Source: Pontibacter korlensis (GTDB lineage Bacteria > Bacteroidota > Bacteroidia > Cytophagales > Hymenobacteraceae). From it: 64,000 nucleotides of DNA. The first letter of the stretch is position 1. Each line of letters starts with the position of its first letter. Where the stretch lies: the NCBI RefSeq assembly GCF_000973725.1, contig NZ_CP009621.1, positions 2,206,501-2,270,500 on the forward strand. The letters run 5' to 3'. This document shows positions 24,747 to 32,432 of the stretch, one piece after another. The position numbers and the translations under genes were made by a program. The notes under the pieces were generated by a model. That model had not been told where the DNA came from. It saw only the letters and a list, made by a program, of their open reading frames with translations, and did not search any database.

Positions 24747-25331
24747 TTACAACTTCATCCAACGCTGTATTTCCTTTTCAGCAAACTTTTCATCTCGCCA
24801 GCCAACAAACCTTGTTCCGGCTGCTTTGTTGTAGTTGGCAAACCAGATCTGCAGTATGGCTTTCGCGCCAGGATACTTTGTGCTAAAGTTCTCATAGTTG
24901 GTTGCATCCAGCTGGCGCTCACTAGGTCGGGCAGGTACGGCTACCACTATATGCCGCAGTTCACCGCCTCTCTCCAATTGCATCAGACCTACCGGAATTA
25001 CCTCCATATCTGTGCCGGGCTCCTGTCGCTCTGAGAGTACCAGTACTTCCAGGCCTCTGCCGTTCTTATCAATTTCCGTGGAAGGTATAAAGCCAAAGTT
25101 GCCCGGGTAGGGGAGGAAGTTTACCTCACGCTCATGGCCTGCATCTAAATCAGGTACAAACTCCTGCTTCTCCTTATCATACACCAGCTTGTGTGTGTTG
25201 CCCGCAGGAGTTTCAACAACTGCTTGCAGCTGCTTGTTTGCAGAGTAGGTTGGCAAGCTTGTATAATCCGTTTTGCAGGCAGAAACGACGAAAGCTAGGA
25301 GCAGTAGGAGAAAGTAAGAGTAGCGTTTCAT
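24747..25331 (-). CDS. Family I inorganic pyrophosphatase-like lipoprotein with altered active site
   Basis: The fold signature of soluble family I pyrophosphatase is visible: ETPAGNTHKLVYDKE (about 41-55), FLPYPGNFGFIPST (about 71-84), LEVLVLSE and VVAVP. Two points are odd. First, the N-terminus is a lipoprotein signal (LLLLLAFVVSAC, Cys19), placing it in the envelope. Second, the metal-binding DGDPxDVLV of active enzymes reads NGRGLEVLV, so two of three Asp are lost and one is Glu, and the later DxxxxDxK region reads ERGGELRH. It may be catalytically dead or changed. It is a one-gene transcript with its own promoter. Confidence 0.85.
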   Translation of the reverse strand: MKRYSYFLLLLLAFVVSACKTDYTSLPTYSANKQLQAVVETPAGNTHKLVYDKEKQEFVPDLDAGHEREVNFLPYPGNFGFIPSTEIDKNGRGLEVLVLSERQEPGTDMEVIPVGLMQLERGGELRHIVVAVPARPSERQLDATNYENFSTKYPGAKAILQIWFANYNKAAGTRFVGWRDEKFAEKEIQRWMKL

Positions 25332-25356
25332 GGTGCTGGCATTCTTTAGGTTCGCG

Positions 25357-25387
25357 CAAATATAAGCAGTGGCCGCTGTAGGGTAAA
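25357..25387 (-). promoter_or_regulatory. Predicted promoter of the pyrophosphatase-like lipoprotein gene
   Basis: Minus strand TTTA, 19 bases, TATATTTG; the -7 box ends 25 bases before the start codon. Confidence 0.6.
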
Positions 25388-25404
25388 ATCAGGTGTAGGC
25401 ACAA

Positions 25405-25434
25405 AAAAAGGAGCCGAGGTCGTCGGCTCCTTTT
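25405..25434 (-). terminator. Terminator of the rpsP-rimM-trmD-rplS unit
   Basis: An 8-bp GC stem (25410-25417 with 25423-25430), extended by A/T pairs, with a poly-U run in the rplS direction. Confidence 0.82.
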
Positions 25435-25471
25435 CACTAAAACTATGGAAAACTTATGAAAACAGGTATTC

Positions 25472-25825
25472 TTATCTTCTTTCCTTGATACGAGCAGCTT
25501 TACCCTGAAGACCTCTCAGGTAGTACAGTCTTGCTCTTCTTACTCTACCTCTTCTTACCAGTTCAATTTTCTCGATAGCAGGAGAAAGCACTGGGAAGAT
25601 ACGCTCTAAACCGATTTGGTTTGATACTTTTCTTACAGTGAACGTTTCACCGTTTGTGTTCACGTTCTTACGCTGAATCACAACGCCTTGGAATTGCTGA
25701 ACACGCTCTTTGTTACCCTCACGGATTCTAACGTGTACGTTTATAGTATCACCCGCCTGAAAAGCTGGGAAAGAGGCGCGCTTGTCAGTAGATTCCTGCT
25801 CAATGAATTTAATTAGTTCGCTCAT
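25472..25825 (-). CDS. rplS: 50S ribosomal protein L19
   Basis: The 117-residue protein shows the L19 signature throughout: [16 protein letters not shown] near 20-35, [12 protein letters not shown] near 42-53, [22 protein letters not shown] near 67-88, and [14 protein letters not shown] near 91-104. L19 sits at the interface of the two ribosomal subunits. It is the last gene of the conserved rpsP-rimM-trmD-rplS order, but is separated from trmD by 175 bases and has its own -7 box, so it is probably also transcribed alone. Confidence 0.98.
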   Translation of the reverse strand: MSELIKFIEQESTDKRASFPAFQAGDTINVHVRIREGNKERVQQFQGVVIQRKNVNTNGETFTVRKVSNQIGLERIFPVLSPAIEKIELVRRGRVRRARLYYLRGLQGKAARIKERR

Positions 25826-25869
25826 GATGGCTATGTTCTCTTAAAGTATCTTCTTCAAATTTCGGACTG

Positions 25870-25877
25870 CAAAGATA
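25870..25877 (-). promoter_or_regulatory. Predicted -7 box for rplS
   Basis: TATCTTTG on the minus strand, 44 bases before the rplS start; the -33 region (TTCT at 19 bases) is weak. Confidence 0.5.
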
Positions 25878-26000
25878 TGTAATTATTTATTACATAAGAA
25901 CATTTGCAGAAAAAAAATATAGATTTTGGTGGCCACCTCAGCAAGAAATTGCCTATAGGCCATTTAAAATTCTGTTCTACCGGTCATGCCGGTCTGTGGT

Positions 26001-26678
26001 TTATTCGTTGAGCAGGTCAGGGCGGCGCAGTTTGGTACGCTCTATTGCTTGCTCAAAACGCCATTGTTCTATCTTTGGCGTGTCGCCTGACATCAGGATG
26101 TCCGGCACCTTCATTCCTTTATACTCAGCCGGGCGTGTGTAAACTGGCGGTGCCAGTAAACCATCCTGAAAAGAGTCTGTAAGAGCAGAGGATTCATCGT
26201 TTAGCACCCCAGGTATTATGCGGATAATGGCATCAGCCAAAACAGCAGCACCAAGTTCACCACCTGAGAGAACATAGTCTCCGATGCTGATCTCGTGCGT
26301 TACATAATGCTGTCGCACTCGCTCATCTACACCTTTGTAGTGCCCGCAAAGTATAATCACGTTCTCCATCAGGGAGAATTGATTTACAATGCGCTGGTTC
26401 AGTGTCTGCCCGTCCGGTGTCATGTAGATAATTGCATCATACTTGCGCTCAGCCTGCAGCTCAGAAATGCACTTATCAATAGGCTCGATCATCATTACCA
26501 TGCCTGCACCGCCACCGAAGGCATAGTCATCTATCTGGCCATGCTTGTTTATAGCAAATTTGCGCAGGTCGTGGATGTGAATTTCTACCAGGCCTTTTTG
26601 CTGTGCCCGCTTCAGAATTGAGTGGCTGAAAGGGCTATCCAGCAGGTCGGGCTGGCAACTGATGATGTCAAAGCGCAT
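26001..26678 (-). CDS. trmD: tRNA (guanine37-N1)-methyltransferase
   Basis: It methylates G37 next to the anticodon, preventing frameshifting. The 225-residue SPOUT-class enzyme has the expected motifs: [16 protein letters not shown] near 52-67, [17 protein letters not shown] segment near 82-95, [17 protein letters not shown] near 110-126, and the SAM-knot motif [16 protein letters not shown] near 129-144. Its start overlaps the rimM stop by one base (TAATG on the minus strand). Confidence 0.97.
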   Translation of the reverse strand: MRFDIISCQPDLLDSPFSHSILKRAQQKGLVEIHIHDLRKFAINKHGQIDDYAFGGGAGMVMMIEPIDKCISELQAERKYDAIIYMTPDGQTLNQRIVNQFSLMENVIILCGHYKGVDERVRQHYVTHEISIGDYVLSGGELGAAVLADAIIRIIPGVLNDESSALTDSFQDGLLAPPVYTRPAEYKGMKVPDILMSGDTPKIEQWRFEQAIERTKLRRPDLLNE

Positions 26679-27265
26679 TACTTTTTCTCCTCCTCGGTGT
26701 CTTCGTCAAGATCGTCGGCTTCGTCGTCAGGGCTCGATGGCTGTGTATATACTTCCAGTAGGCCCTCTGGCAGGCTTACGTGCAAGAGTTTAGCCTCATG
26801 GTCGGCACGCAGGAAGATCTCGTCCATTACCGGTACCAGCATATCCTGGTCCAGGTACTCCATTACCATAAGCTGCTGTTGCGGAAGGTCGTAGAACTCT
26901 TTTACAGTTCCCAACTCCCCGTGCTGCTCATCAACCACTTGGTAGCCGATTACATCGTGGAAGTAGAACTGGCCTTCTTCCAACTCCGGCAGTTCATCCA
27001 GCGACAGGTAAAGGGAGGTGTTGCGCAGTGCTTCGGCTTGCTCGATGGTATTGATATCCTCAAACTTGATAATAAACCGGCCCTTCTGCACAGGCTCCAT
27101 GGTCGTTATAAAAAAAGGAATCAGTCTTCCTTTTTGCTCAAGGAAAACTGATTCCAAATCTTCATAATCTTCGGGATAGTCTACGTCAAAAAACGCAACT
27201 ACTTGCCCCTTCGTGCCATGGGTCTTGACGATATAGCCTAATAGGAAGCATTCATCAACATGCAT
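26678..27265 (-). CDS. rimM: Ribosome maturation factor RimM
   Basis: A 195-residue 30S assembly factor that binds S19 and helps form the 16S rRNA 3' domain. It has the N-terminal RimM domain ([13 protein letters not shown], residues 9-21) and the C-terminal PRC-barrel ([11 protein letters not shown] near 102-112, [15 protein letters not shown] near 140-154). The last 25 residues are an acidic tail ([19 protein letters not shown]) longer than in model bacteria. It lies between rpsP (11-base gap) and trmD (one-base overlap). Confidence 0.95.
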   Translation of the reverse strand: MHVDECFLLGYIVKTHGTKGQVVAFFDVDYPEDYEDLESVFLEQKGRLIPFFITTMEPVQKGRFIIKFEDINTIEQAEALRNTSLYLSLDELPELEEGQFYFHDVIGYQVVDEQHGELGTVKEFYDLPQQQLMVMEYLDQDMLVPVMDEIFLRADHEAKLLHVSLPEGLLEVYTQPSSPDDEADDLDEDTEEEKK

Positions 27266-27276
27266 GGCACACCGAA

Positions 27277-27822
27277 TTATGCTTGCTCTTCAGTAGACTC
27301 GCCTTCGCCACCTTCAGCTGGAGCCTCAGTAGCCTCTTCAGCAGGAGCGTTAGCAGCAGCTTTCTCAGCTTCACGCTGACGGATAGCTTCTGCACGAGCC
27401 ACATTAACTTTACGCTCAGCCTCAAGAGCAGCAGCACGCTTCGCCTCTTTCTCAGAGCCTACTTGCTGGCGCTTCGCCTCAATCTTCGCGTCTTTAGATT
27501 CTTTCCACTCGTTAAAACGCTGGTCAGCAGTTTCCTGAGAGATAGCGCCCTTGATAACACCTACTTGTAGGTGCTTCTTGTACAGGATGCCTCTGTAAGA
27601 AAGCATTGCTTTTACGGTGTCAGTTGGCTGTGCACCGTTCATTACCCACTGGAACGCCTTGTCTTCGTTGAAGTCGATGAAGGCTGGAACAGTGTTCGGG
27701 TTGTAAGTACCCAATTTCTCGATAAATTTACCATCACGTGGTGCTCGAGCGTCAGCTACTACGATATCGTAGATAGCGGCTTTCTTGCGGCCTCTGCGGG
27801 CCAGTCTGATTTTTACTGCCAT
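27277..27822 (-). CDS. rpsP: 30S ribosomal protein S16 with long C-terminal extension
   Basis: The first 85 residues are a standard S16 ([67 protein letters not shown]). The remaining 95 residues, absent from E. coli S16, are a charged helical segment ([20 protein letters not shown]) followed by an Ala/Glu/Pro-rich acidic tail. Such extended S16 is usual in Bacteroidota; its role is not known to me. It leads the rpsP-rimM-trmD-rplS unit. The leader between promoter and start holds a GC-rich hairpin (27845-27861) that could be regulatory. Confidence 0.96.
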   Translation of the reverse strand: MAVKIRLARRGRKKAAIYDIVVADARAPRDGKFIEKLGTYNPNTVPAFIDFNEDKAFQWVMNGAQPTDTVKAMLSYRGILYKKHLQVGVIKGAISQETADQRFNEWKESKDAKIEAKRQQVGSEKEAKRAAALEAERKVNVARAEAIRQREAEKAAANAPAEEATEAPAEGGEGESTEEQA

Positions 27823-27873
27823 TTTATAATGTGTTTTTTCAGTCGGCGGAACCCGTCCGCCAGTTTAGAACCG

Positions 27874-27881
27874 CAAAACTA
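27874..27881 (-). promoter_or_regulatory. Predicted -7 box for the rpsP operon
   Basis: TAGTTTTG on the minus strand, about 50 bases before the rpsP start. No good -33 box at the expected distance. The leader between them contains the GGCGGA/TCCGCC hairpin at 27845-27861. Confidence 0.5.
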
Positions 27882-27957
27882 GGCAAATAATTTCGTATTG
27901 TCTACAGTCTTTATGTAAATATTAAGCAGTTGGCATTCAGGACAAAGTATGGTCACA

Positions 27958-29753
27958 AAAAGGGGCTGTCCAAAAAGGGCAGTCCCTTTTTCATTTCTTG
28001 GCCTTTTGCTATTTTAGTAGGCATGAAAAGGCGCAGCGTTGTTTTCAAGGCGCAGCCGGGCCACCAGGTGGTCCTGTTCCCCCAAAGCATCGGAGACCGC
28101 ATCCCGGAAGGCCACCCGGTGCGGCTCGTGGACCGGGTGGTCGATGAGCTCAACATCGACCGCATCATAGCCACCTATAAAGGCGGGGGCACGAGCAGCT
28201 ACCACCCACGGATGCTCTTGAAAGTGCTCTTCTACGCTTACCTGAACAACATCTATTCCTGCCGCCGCATTGCCCGGGCCTTGGAAGAGAACATCCACTT
28301 CATGTGGCTCTCGGGCGGCAGCACCCCCGACTTCCGCACCATCAACCACTTCAGGAGCCGTCGCCTCAAAAACCGGGTCCAGGAGCTCTTCGCCCAGGTG
28401 GTGCGCCTGCTGCACCGGTTGGAGTATGTGAGCCTCGAGACCCAGTACGTGGACGGCACCAAGATAGAGGCAGCCGCCAATCGCTATACTTTCGTGTGGC
28501 GGGGCTCAGTGGAGAAGAACAAAGAAAAGCTGGAGCGGAAGATCCGCAGCGTGCTCTGTGACATCGGCCAGGCCATCAAAGAAGACAGGAAAGCGCCCCA
28601 GGAGCGGCTGCCCGAGAAGGTGGACGCCCACCGGCTCAAAGAGGAGATTCAAAAGCTCAACGAGCACGTGGCTGAGCTGGACAAGAAAGCCCGCAAGCAG
28701 GTGGCCAAACTGGAAAAAGAGCACCTGCCGCGACTACAAAAATACGAGGAGCAGTTAGAGAAGCTCGGTGACAGGAACAGCTATAGCAAAACAGACGAGG
28801 ACGCCACCTTCATGCGGATGAAAGAAGACCACATGAAGAACGGGCAGCTGAAGCCGGCCTACAACGTGCAGATCAGCTCGGAGAACCAGCTGATCACCAA
28901 CTTCTCTTTGCACCAGCGGCCGGGCGACACGGCCACCCTGATTGCCCACCTACAGCAGTTCCAGGAGCATTACCAGCAGCAGTCAAAAGAAGTGGTGGCC
29001 GACGCCGGCTACGGCTCGGAGCAGAACTACGCCTGGCTCGAGGATAAGCAGATCCAGGCCTATGTCAAGTACAACTACTTCCATCAAGAGCAGAAGCGCA
29101 AGTTCCGAAATGACATCTTCCATCCGCTTAACCTGTACTATAACCAGCAGGAGGACTTCTTCGTCTGCCCCATGGGCCAGCGGCTGGAGCAGGTGGGCCA
29201 GTACGAGCGTACATCTGACTTGGGTTATGTCTCGCAGGTGAGCCGCTACCAGGCCCGCCGGTGCGAGAGTTGCCCCTTAAGAGGGCAGTGCTTCAGGGGC
29301 AAGGGCAACAGAGTCATCGAGGTCAACCACCGGCTCCAGCGCCTGAAGGCAAAGGCCCGGGAGCTACTGTTGAGCGAGGAGGGGGTGCGCCACCGCAAGC
29401 AAAGGGCCATTGAGCCCGAGGCCGTGTTTGGGCAGGTCAAGAGCAACAACCGCTTCACCCGCTTTAGGTTGCGCACGCTGGCCAAAGCCGAGGTGGACTT
29501 TGGCCTGGCCGCTGTGGCCCATAACCTGCGCAAAGTAGCCCGAAAGGGAGTAAAAGCCTTCGAAGAGGCGCTGGAAAGGGCCGCCTCCGGCCTCTCTGGC
29601 GCGCTGAAACAGCCGACCGCGGCTCATGCTTGCTTGCTGGACCACTTTTCCGCCTTTTTCAGCCCGAGACGAGCCGTTCTCTACATGGCCGCCTGAAAAA
29701 CAACAGCAGCCAGATAAACGCAAAGAGGGTGCCCTTTCAGGACACCCCCTTTT
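27958..29753 (+). mobile_element. IS1182-type insertion sequence
   Basis: About 1.8 kb with one transposase gene. The ends are imperfect inverted repeats: 27958-27980 against the complement of 29731-29753, sharing the outer AAAAGGGG.TGTCC and an inner AAAGGGC. Each end also folds on itself (GGGCTGTCC with GGGCAGTCCC at the left; GGGTGCCCTTT with AGGACACCCCC at the right). No direct target duplication can be seen. The right end stops four bases before the stop codon of the desaturase gene on the other strand. The element is GC-richer than its neighbours. Confidence 0.85.
28023..29696 (+). CDS. IS1182-family transposase
   Basis: The 557-residue DDE transposase appears intact. The start at 28023 (MKRRSVVFK) is preferred because the frame upstream, open from 27930, crosses the left inverted repeat. 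The N-terminal DUF772-type domain (about 35-115; TSSYHPRMLLKVLFYAYL) precedes the first catalytic Asp in YVDGTKIEAAANRYTFVW (near 142), a Lys/Glu-rich insertion of about 90 residues, the second Asp in VVADAGYGSEQN (near 322), a Cys cluster RCESCPLRGQCF (near 410-421), and the Glu in IEPEAVFGQVKSNNRFTRFR (near 460). Nothing suggests a frameshift or truncation. Confidence 0.93.
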   Translation: MKRRSVVFKAQPGHQVVLFPQSIGDRIPEGHPVRLVDRVVDELNIDRIIATYKGGGTSSYHPRMLLKVLFYAYLNNIYSCRRIARALEENIHFMWLSGGSTPDFRTINHFRSRRLKNRVQELFAQVVRLLHRLEYVSLETQYVDGTKIEAAANRYTFVWRGSVEKNKEKLERKIRSVLCDIGQAIKEDRKAPQERLPEKVDAHRLKEEIQKLNEHVAELDKKARKQVAKLEKEHLPRLQKYEEQLEKLGDRNSYSKTDEDATFMRMKEDHMKNGQLKPAYNVQISSENQLITNFSLHQRPGDTATLIAHLQQFQEHYQQQSKEVVADAGYGSEQNYAWLEDKQIQAYVKYNYFHQEQKRKFRNDIFHPLNLYYNQQEDFFVCPMGQRLEQVGQYERTSDLGYVSQVSRYQARRCESCPLRGQCFRGKGNRVIEVNHRLQRLKAKARELLLSEEGVRHRKQRAIEPEAVFGQVKSNNRFTRFRLRTLAKAEVDFGLAAVAHNLRKVARKGVKAFEEALERAASGLSGALKQPTAAHACLLDHFSAFFSPRRAVLYMAA

Positions 29754-29757
29754 ATGA

Positions 29758-30531
29758 TTAGGCATTTGCTTTAACTCTTGGTGCTTTAGCAGCTTTCACC
29801 TTCACAGGCTTCAGCTTAATAATGCTTAGCTTATCCAGCGTCCAGATAACTGGCCAGGTTGGGTCTACTTCCCACCACTTAACACCGAAGTTAACACGGT
29901 TTGGTAGCTTGTGGTGGTTATTCTGGAACAGTTCTCCGCCTGTCAGAAAGTCAAAGAAAAGAGAGTTTCTTGACTTATCATTGTTGTCGAAGTTCTGATA
30001 GCCATATTTGTGGCCGCTCCAGTTTACAATAGCACCGTGTACTGGTCCCATCAGGAAGTGGATCGGCAGCAACAGGAACATCCACCACTGGGTGGCAAAA
30101 GCGATGTAAAACAGCACGTAAGCCACACCCCAGCCAATGCGGGAGAAATATGAATCACCGACTCTTTCCAGTGCAGGCCATACAGGGTAGTCCCCTTCGA
30201 AACGGCGCTCCGGCTCTATACGGTTATTAAGTACATTGTTATAGATTTCTTTGGTCTTCCACATCATCGTGAAAGCATTATTAGAAAAGTGCGGCGAGTG
30301 CGGGTCACGCTCTGTATCAGAGAATGCGTGGTGCATGCGGTGCAAAATTGCGTATGCGCGTGGCGATAGGAAAGAGGAGCCTTGTGCAATGTATGTTAGC
30401 AGGTAAAATGCTTTTTCCCAGAACGGGTTCATAGTGAACATTTTGTGGGCTGCATAGCGGTGCAAGTAGAACGTCTGTACAAACAGCGACAGGTACCAGT
30501 GCACCACGAAAAAGATTAGAATGGCCATCAA
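29758..30531 (-). CDS. Acyl-CoA desaturase (membrane di-iron fatty acid desaturase)
   Basis: It introduces a double bond into saturated acyl chains, probably at delta-9, in the membrane. The three His boxes of the family are present: HRYAAH (residues 24-29), HRMHH (64-68) and NNHHKLPN (near 206-213), along with NWSGHKYGYQNF near 170. Four hydrophobic spans are expected. The 257-residue length is short but typical of Bacteroidota members; the last 20 residues are Lys/Ala-rich. The IS1182-type element ends four bases beyond the stop codon, so the original downstream sequence, including any terminator, has been displaced; the hairpin at the IS end may now serve that purpose. Start could be either of two adjacent ATG. 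Confidence 0.94.
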   Translation of the reverse strand: MMAILIFFVVHWYLSLFVQTFYLHRYAAHKMFTMNPFWEKAFYLLTYIAQGSSFLSPRAYAILHRMHHAFSDTERDPHSPHFSNNAFTMMWKTKEIYNNVLNNRIEPERRFEGDYPVWPALERVGDSYFSRIGWGVAYVLFYIAFATQWWMFLLLPIHFLMGPVHGAIVNWSGHKYGYQNFDNNDKSRNSLFFDFLTGGELFQNNHHKLPNRVNFGVKWWEVDPTWPVIWTLDKLSIIKLKPVKVKAAKAPRVKANA

Positions 30532-30602
30532 TGTATCGGATAAAGTATGATTTGGATTAGTTGTGCGGCAGTGTGATTGCTATAACCATGCCACGCATAT
30601 TG

Positions 30603-30632
30603 CAAAGCTACAACACGAATTCAAAAGTAAAA
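30603..30632 (-). promoter_or_regulatory. Predicted promoter of the desaturase gene
   Basis: Minus strand TTTT, 18 bases, TAGCTTTG (exact TAnnTTTG), giving a leader of about 70 bases. Confidence 0.55.
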
Positions 30633-30697
30633 TAGTATACCACATGTAAAAGTTCAGAAAATGATAAAAATCACTTTCCGGAGTTACTGGTTTCTAC

Positions 30698-31378
30698 CTA
30701 CTTCAGCTGCCTGAAAAGTGCCCAAACCGGAGTATCCGGAGGGGGAGCACTTACCGTAACTGGTGTCTTAAGGGTAGGGTGGCTAAACTGTAGGCGGCGG
30801 GCATGTAGGGCTATACTTTTATCGGGTAAGGGTTGTGCTGCACCGTACTTTAAGTCACCGAGGATAGGGCAGCGCATAGAAGAGAGTTGTACCCGGATCT
30901 GGTGGGGCCTGCCTGTGATAGGGTTGACTTCTAAAAGATATTTACCCTGCTGAGTGCTCAGTAATTTATAGTTTAACTCTGATCTTGCCCCAGCCTGGTT
31001 TTCTTTGGCAAAGGCTTTGGTAATGTTGCGGGAGCTGTCTTTTACCAGCCAGTGTACCAGGTTTCCCTGTTCCTGCTTCGGACGGTTTTGTACCACCGCC
31101 CAATAAGTTTTTTCTGTTTTCTTGCTGCGGAACAGCTCGTTCAGGCGGGTTAAAGCCTTAGATGTTTTAGCCAGCAGCACTACACCGCTAACTGGCCTAT
31201 CGAGGCGATGCACGACACCCACAAATACATTGCCGGGCTTATTATACTTCTGCCTGATGTACTCCTTAGCCAGGTCAGCCAGCGTTATATCCCCGGTTTC
31301 ATCGCCATGCACCAACAGACCTGCCGGTTTGTTTACCACCAGCACATGGTTATCCTCAAAAAGCACGTCTAAGGCCAT
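30698..31378 (-). CDS. RluA-family pseudouridine synthase
   Basis: The 226-residue enzyme isomerises specific uridines in rRNA or tRNA. It has the catalytic motif VVHRLDRPVSGVVLLAK (residues 55-71, Asp60), the family start VLFEDNHVLVVNKPAGLLVH, and NPITGRPHQIRVQLSSM near 152-168. It lacks an N-terminal S4 domain, which fits the shorter RluA/TruC-like members. Target position cannot be told. The gap upstream to panB holds an inverted-repeat element. Confidence 0.94.
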   Translation of the reverse strand: MALDVLFEDNHVLVVNKPAGLLVHGDETGDITLADLAKEYIRQKYNKPGNVFVGVVHRLDRPVSGVVLLAKTSKALTRLNELFRSKKTEKTYWAVVQNRPKQEQGNLVHWLVKDSSRNITKAFAKENQAGARSELNYKLLSTQQGKYLLEVNPITGRPHQIRVQLSSMRCPILGDLKYGAAQPLPDKSIALHARRLQFSHPTLKTPVTVSAPPPDTPVWALFRQLK

Positions 31379-31397
31379 AGGCTTTAGTTAAAAGTTA

Positions 31398-31527
31398 AGA
31401 GTTATGAGTTAAAAGTTAATTTGTTATAAACAGGAGCCCCATAAAAAGAGCTGCATCTTTCAATAAGCGTACGCGAGCGCTATGCATAAGCACACTGGCT
31501 CACTTTTAACTTTTAACTCATAACTCT
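31398..31527. repeat. Intergenic element bounded by a 21-bp perfect inverted repeat
   Basis: Arms 31398-31418 and 31507-31527 are exact complements (AT-rich, built from the word GAGTTATGAGTTAAAAGTT) and enclose 88 bases with no open frame. The left arm is itself preceded by another AAAGTTAA copy. It looks like a small non-coding mobile element or a very large hairpin placed between panB and the pseudouridine synthase gene. Confidence 0.65.
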
Positions 31528-31536
31528 AAACTCAGA

Positions 31537-32355
31537 TTAGTATGCTTCCTGTTCGTTTGGAAAATCTTTATTCTTGACGTCGTGCACGTAGTTCTGAACA
31601 GCCTCTGTCATAACGCTGTGCAGATCGGCATAGCGGCGCAGAAAGCGTGGCTTAAACTCTTTGTTGATACCCAGCATGTCGTGCACTACCAGTACCTGGC
31701 CATCTACATGTGGGCCAGCGCCTATGCCAATAATCGGTATAGTTAGTTTTTCGGCTACACGCCTTGCAAGCTCAGATGGTATCTTCTCCAGTACAATAGA
31801 AAAACAGCCTAGCTCCTGCAGCAGCAGTGCGTCATCGATCAGTTTCTGAGCCTCGGCTTCTTCCTTAGCGCGTACAGAGTAGGTGCCAAATTTATAGATG
31901 GACTGAGGTGTAAGGCCCAAATGACCCATTACAGGTACACCTGCGCTAAGTATGCGTGTAATAGATTCCTTTATCTCAGCGCCACCCTCCAGCTTGATGC
32001 CATGCGCGCCAGATTCTTTCATGATGCGTATAGTGGAGCGCAGGGCCTCTGAGGAATTACCTTGATAAGAGCCAAATGGGAGGTCTACCACCACAAAGGC
32101 CCTTTTTACACCTCTCACTACAGAAGAGGCGTGGTAGATCATCTGGTCCAGCGTAATTGGTAGCGTTGTTTCATGGCCAGCCATCACATTAGAGGCTGAG
32201 TCCCCAACAAGCAGCACATCTACTCCTGCGGCATCCAGTATAGTTGCCATAGAGTAATCGTAAGCTGTAAGCATGGATATTTTCTCGCCACGCTCCTTCA
32301 TGTTCTGAAGTTGGTGCGTGGTGATTCGCTTTATATCATTTTTATGTACAGACAT
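31537..32355 (-). CDS. panB: 3-methyl-2-oxobutanoate hydroxymethyltransferase
   Basis: First step of pantothenate synthesis: it transfers a hydroxymethyl group from methylene-tetrahydrofolate to alpha-ketoisovalerate. The 272-residue TIM-barrel protein has [30 protein letters not shown] metal site (Asp in VGDS and [10 protein letters not shown]), KLEGG near 117, [11 protein letters not shown] near 140-150 and [22 protein letters not shown] near 207-228. The frame runs to 32436, but that stretch crosses the lptD terminator; [15 protein letters not shown] at 32355 is the natural start. The last residues ([11 protein letters not shown]) are typical. Confidence 0.96.
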   Translation of the reverse strand: MSVHKNDIKRITTHQLQNMKERGEKISMLTAYDYSMATILDAAGVDVLLVGDSASNVMAGHETTLPITLDQMIYHASSVVRGVKRAFVVVDLPFGSYQGNSSEALRSTIRIMKESGAHGIKLEGGAEIKESITRILSAGVPVMGHLGLTPQSIYKFGTYSVRAKEEAEAQKLIDDALLLQELGCFSIVLEKIPSELARRVAEKLTIPIIGIGAGPHVDGQVLVVHDMLGINKEFKPRFLRRYADLHSVMTEAVQNYVHDVKNKDFPNEQEAY

Positions 32356-32400
32356 AGCTAGCAATGGTTTTGGTTGTAAAGCTATAAAATCTAAAAACAA

Positions 32401-32428
32401 AAACAGCCACATTTTGATGTGGCTGTTT
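32401..32428 (-). terminator. Terminator of lptD
   Basis: A perfect 12-bp stem (32401-32412 with 32417-32428), 4-base loop, U-rich tail in the minus direction; 5 bases after the lptD stop. Confidence 0.88.
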
Positions 32429-32432
32429 GCTC

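Noticed and set aside
25826..26000. Possible tRNA or small RNA between trmD and rplS.
   Set aside because: No cloverleaf or strong hairpin can be drawn; the stretch is AT-rich and is explained by an rplS promoter and leader.
28253..28758. Several open frames of 70-85 codons on both strands within the IS1182-type transposase gene.
   Set aside because: They overlap a complete transposase with all catalytic motifs and reflect its GC-rich codon use.
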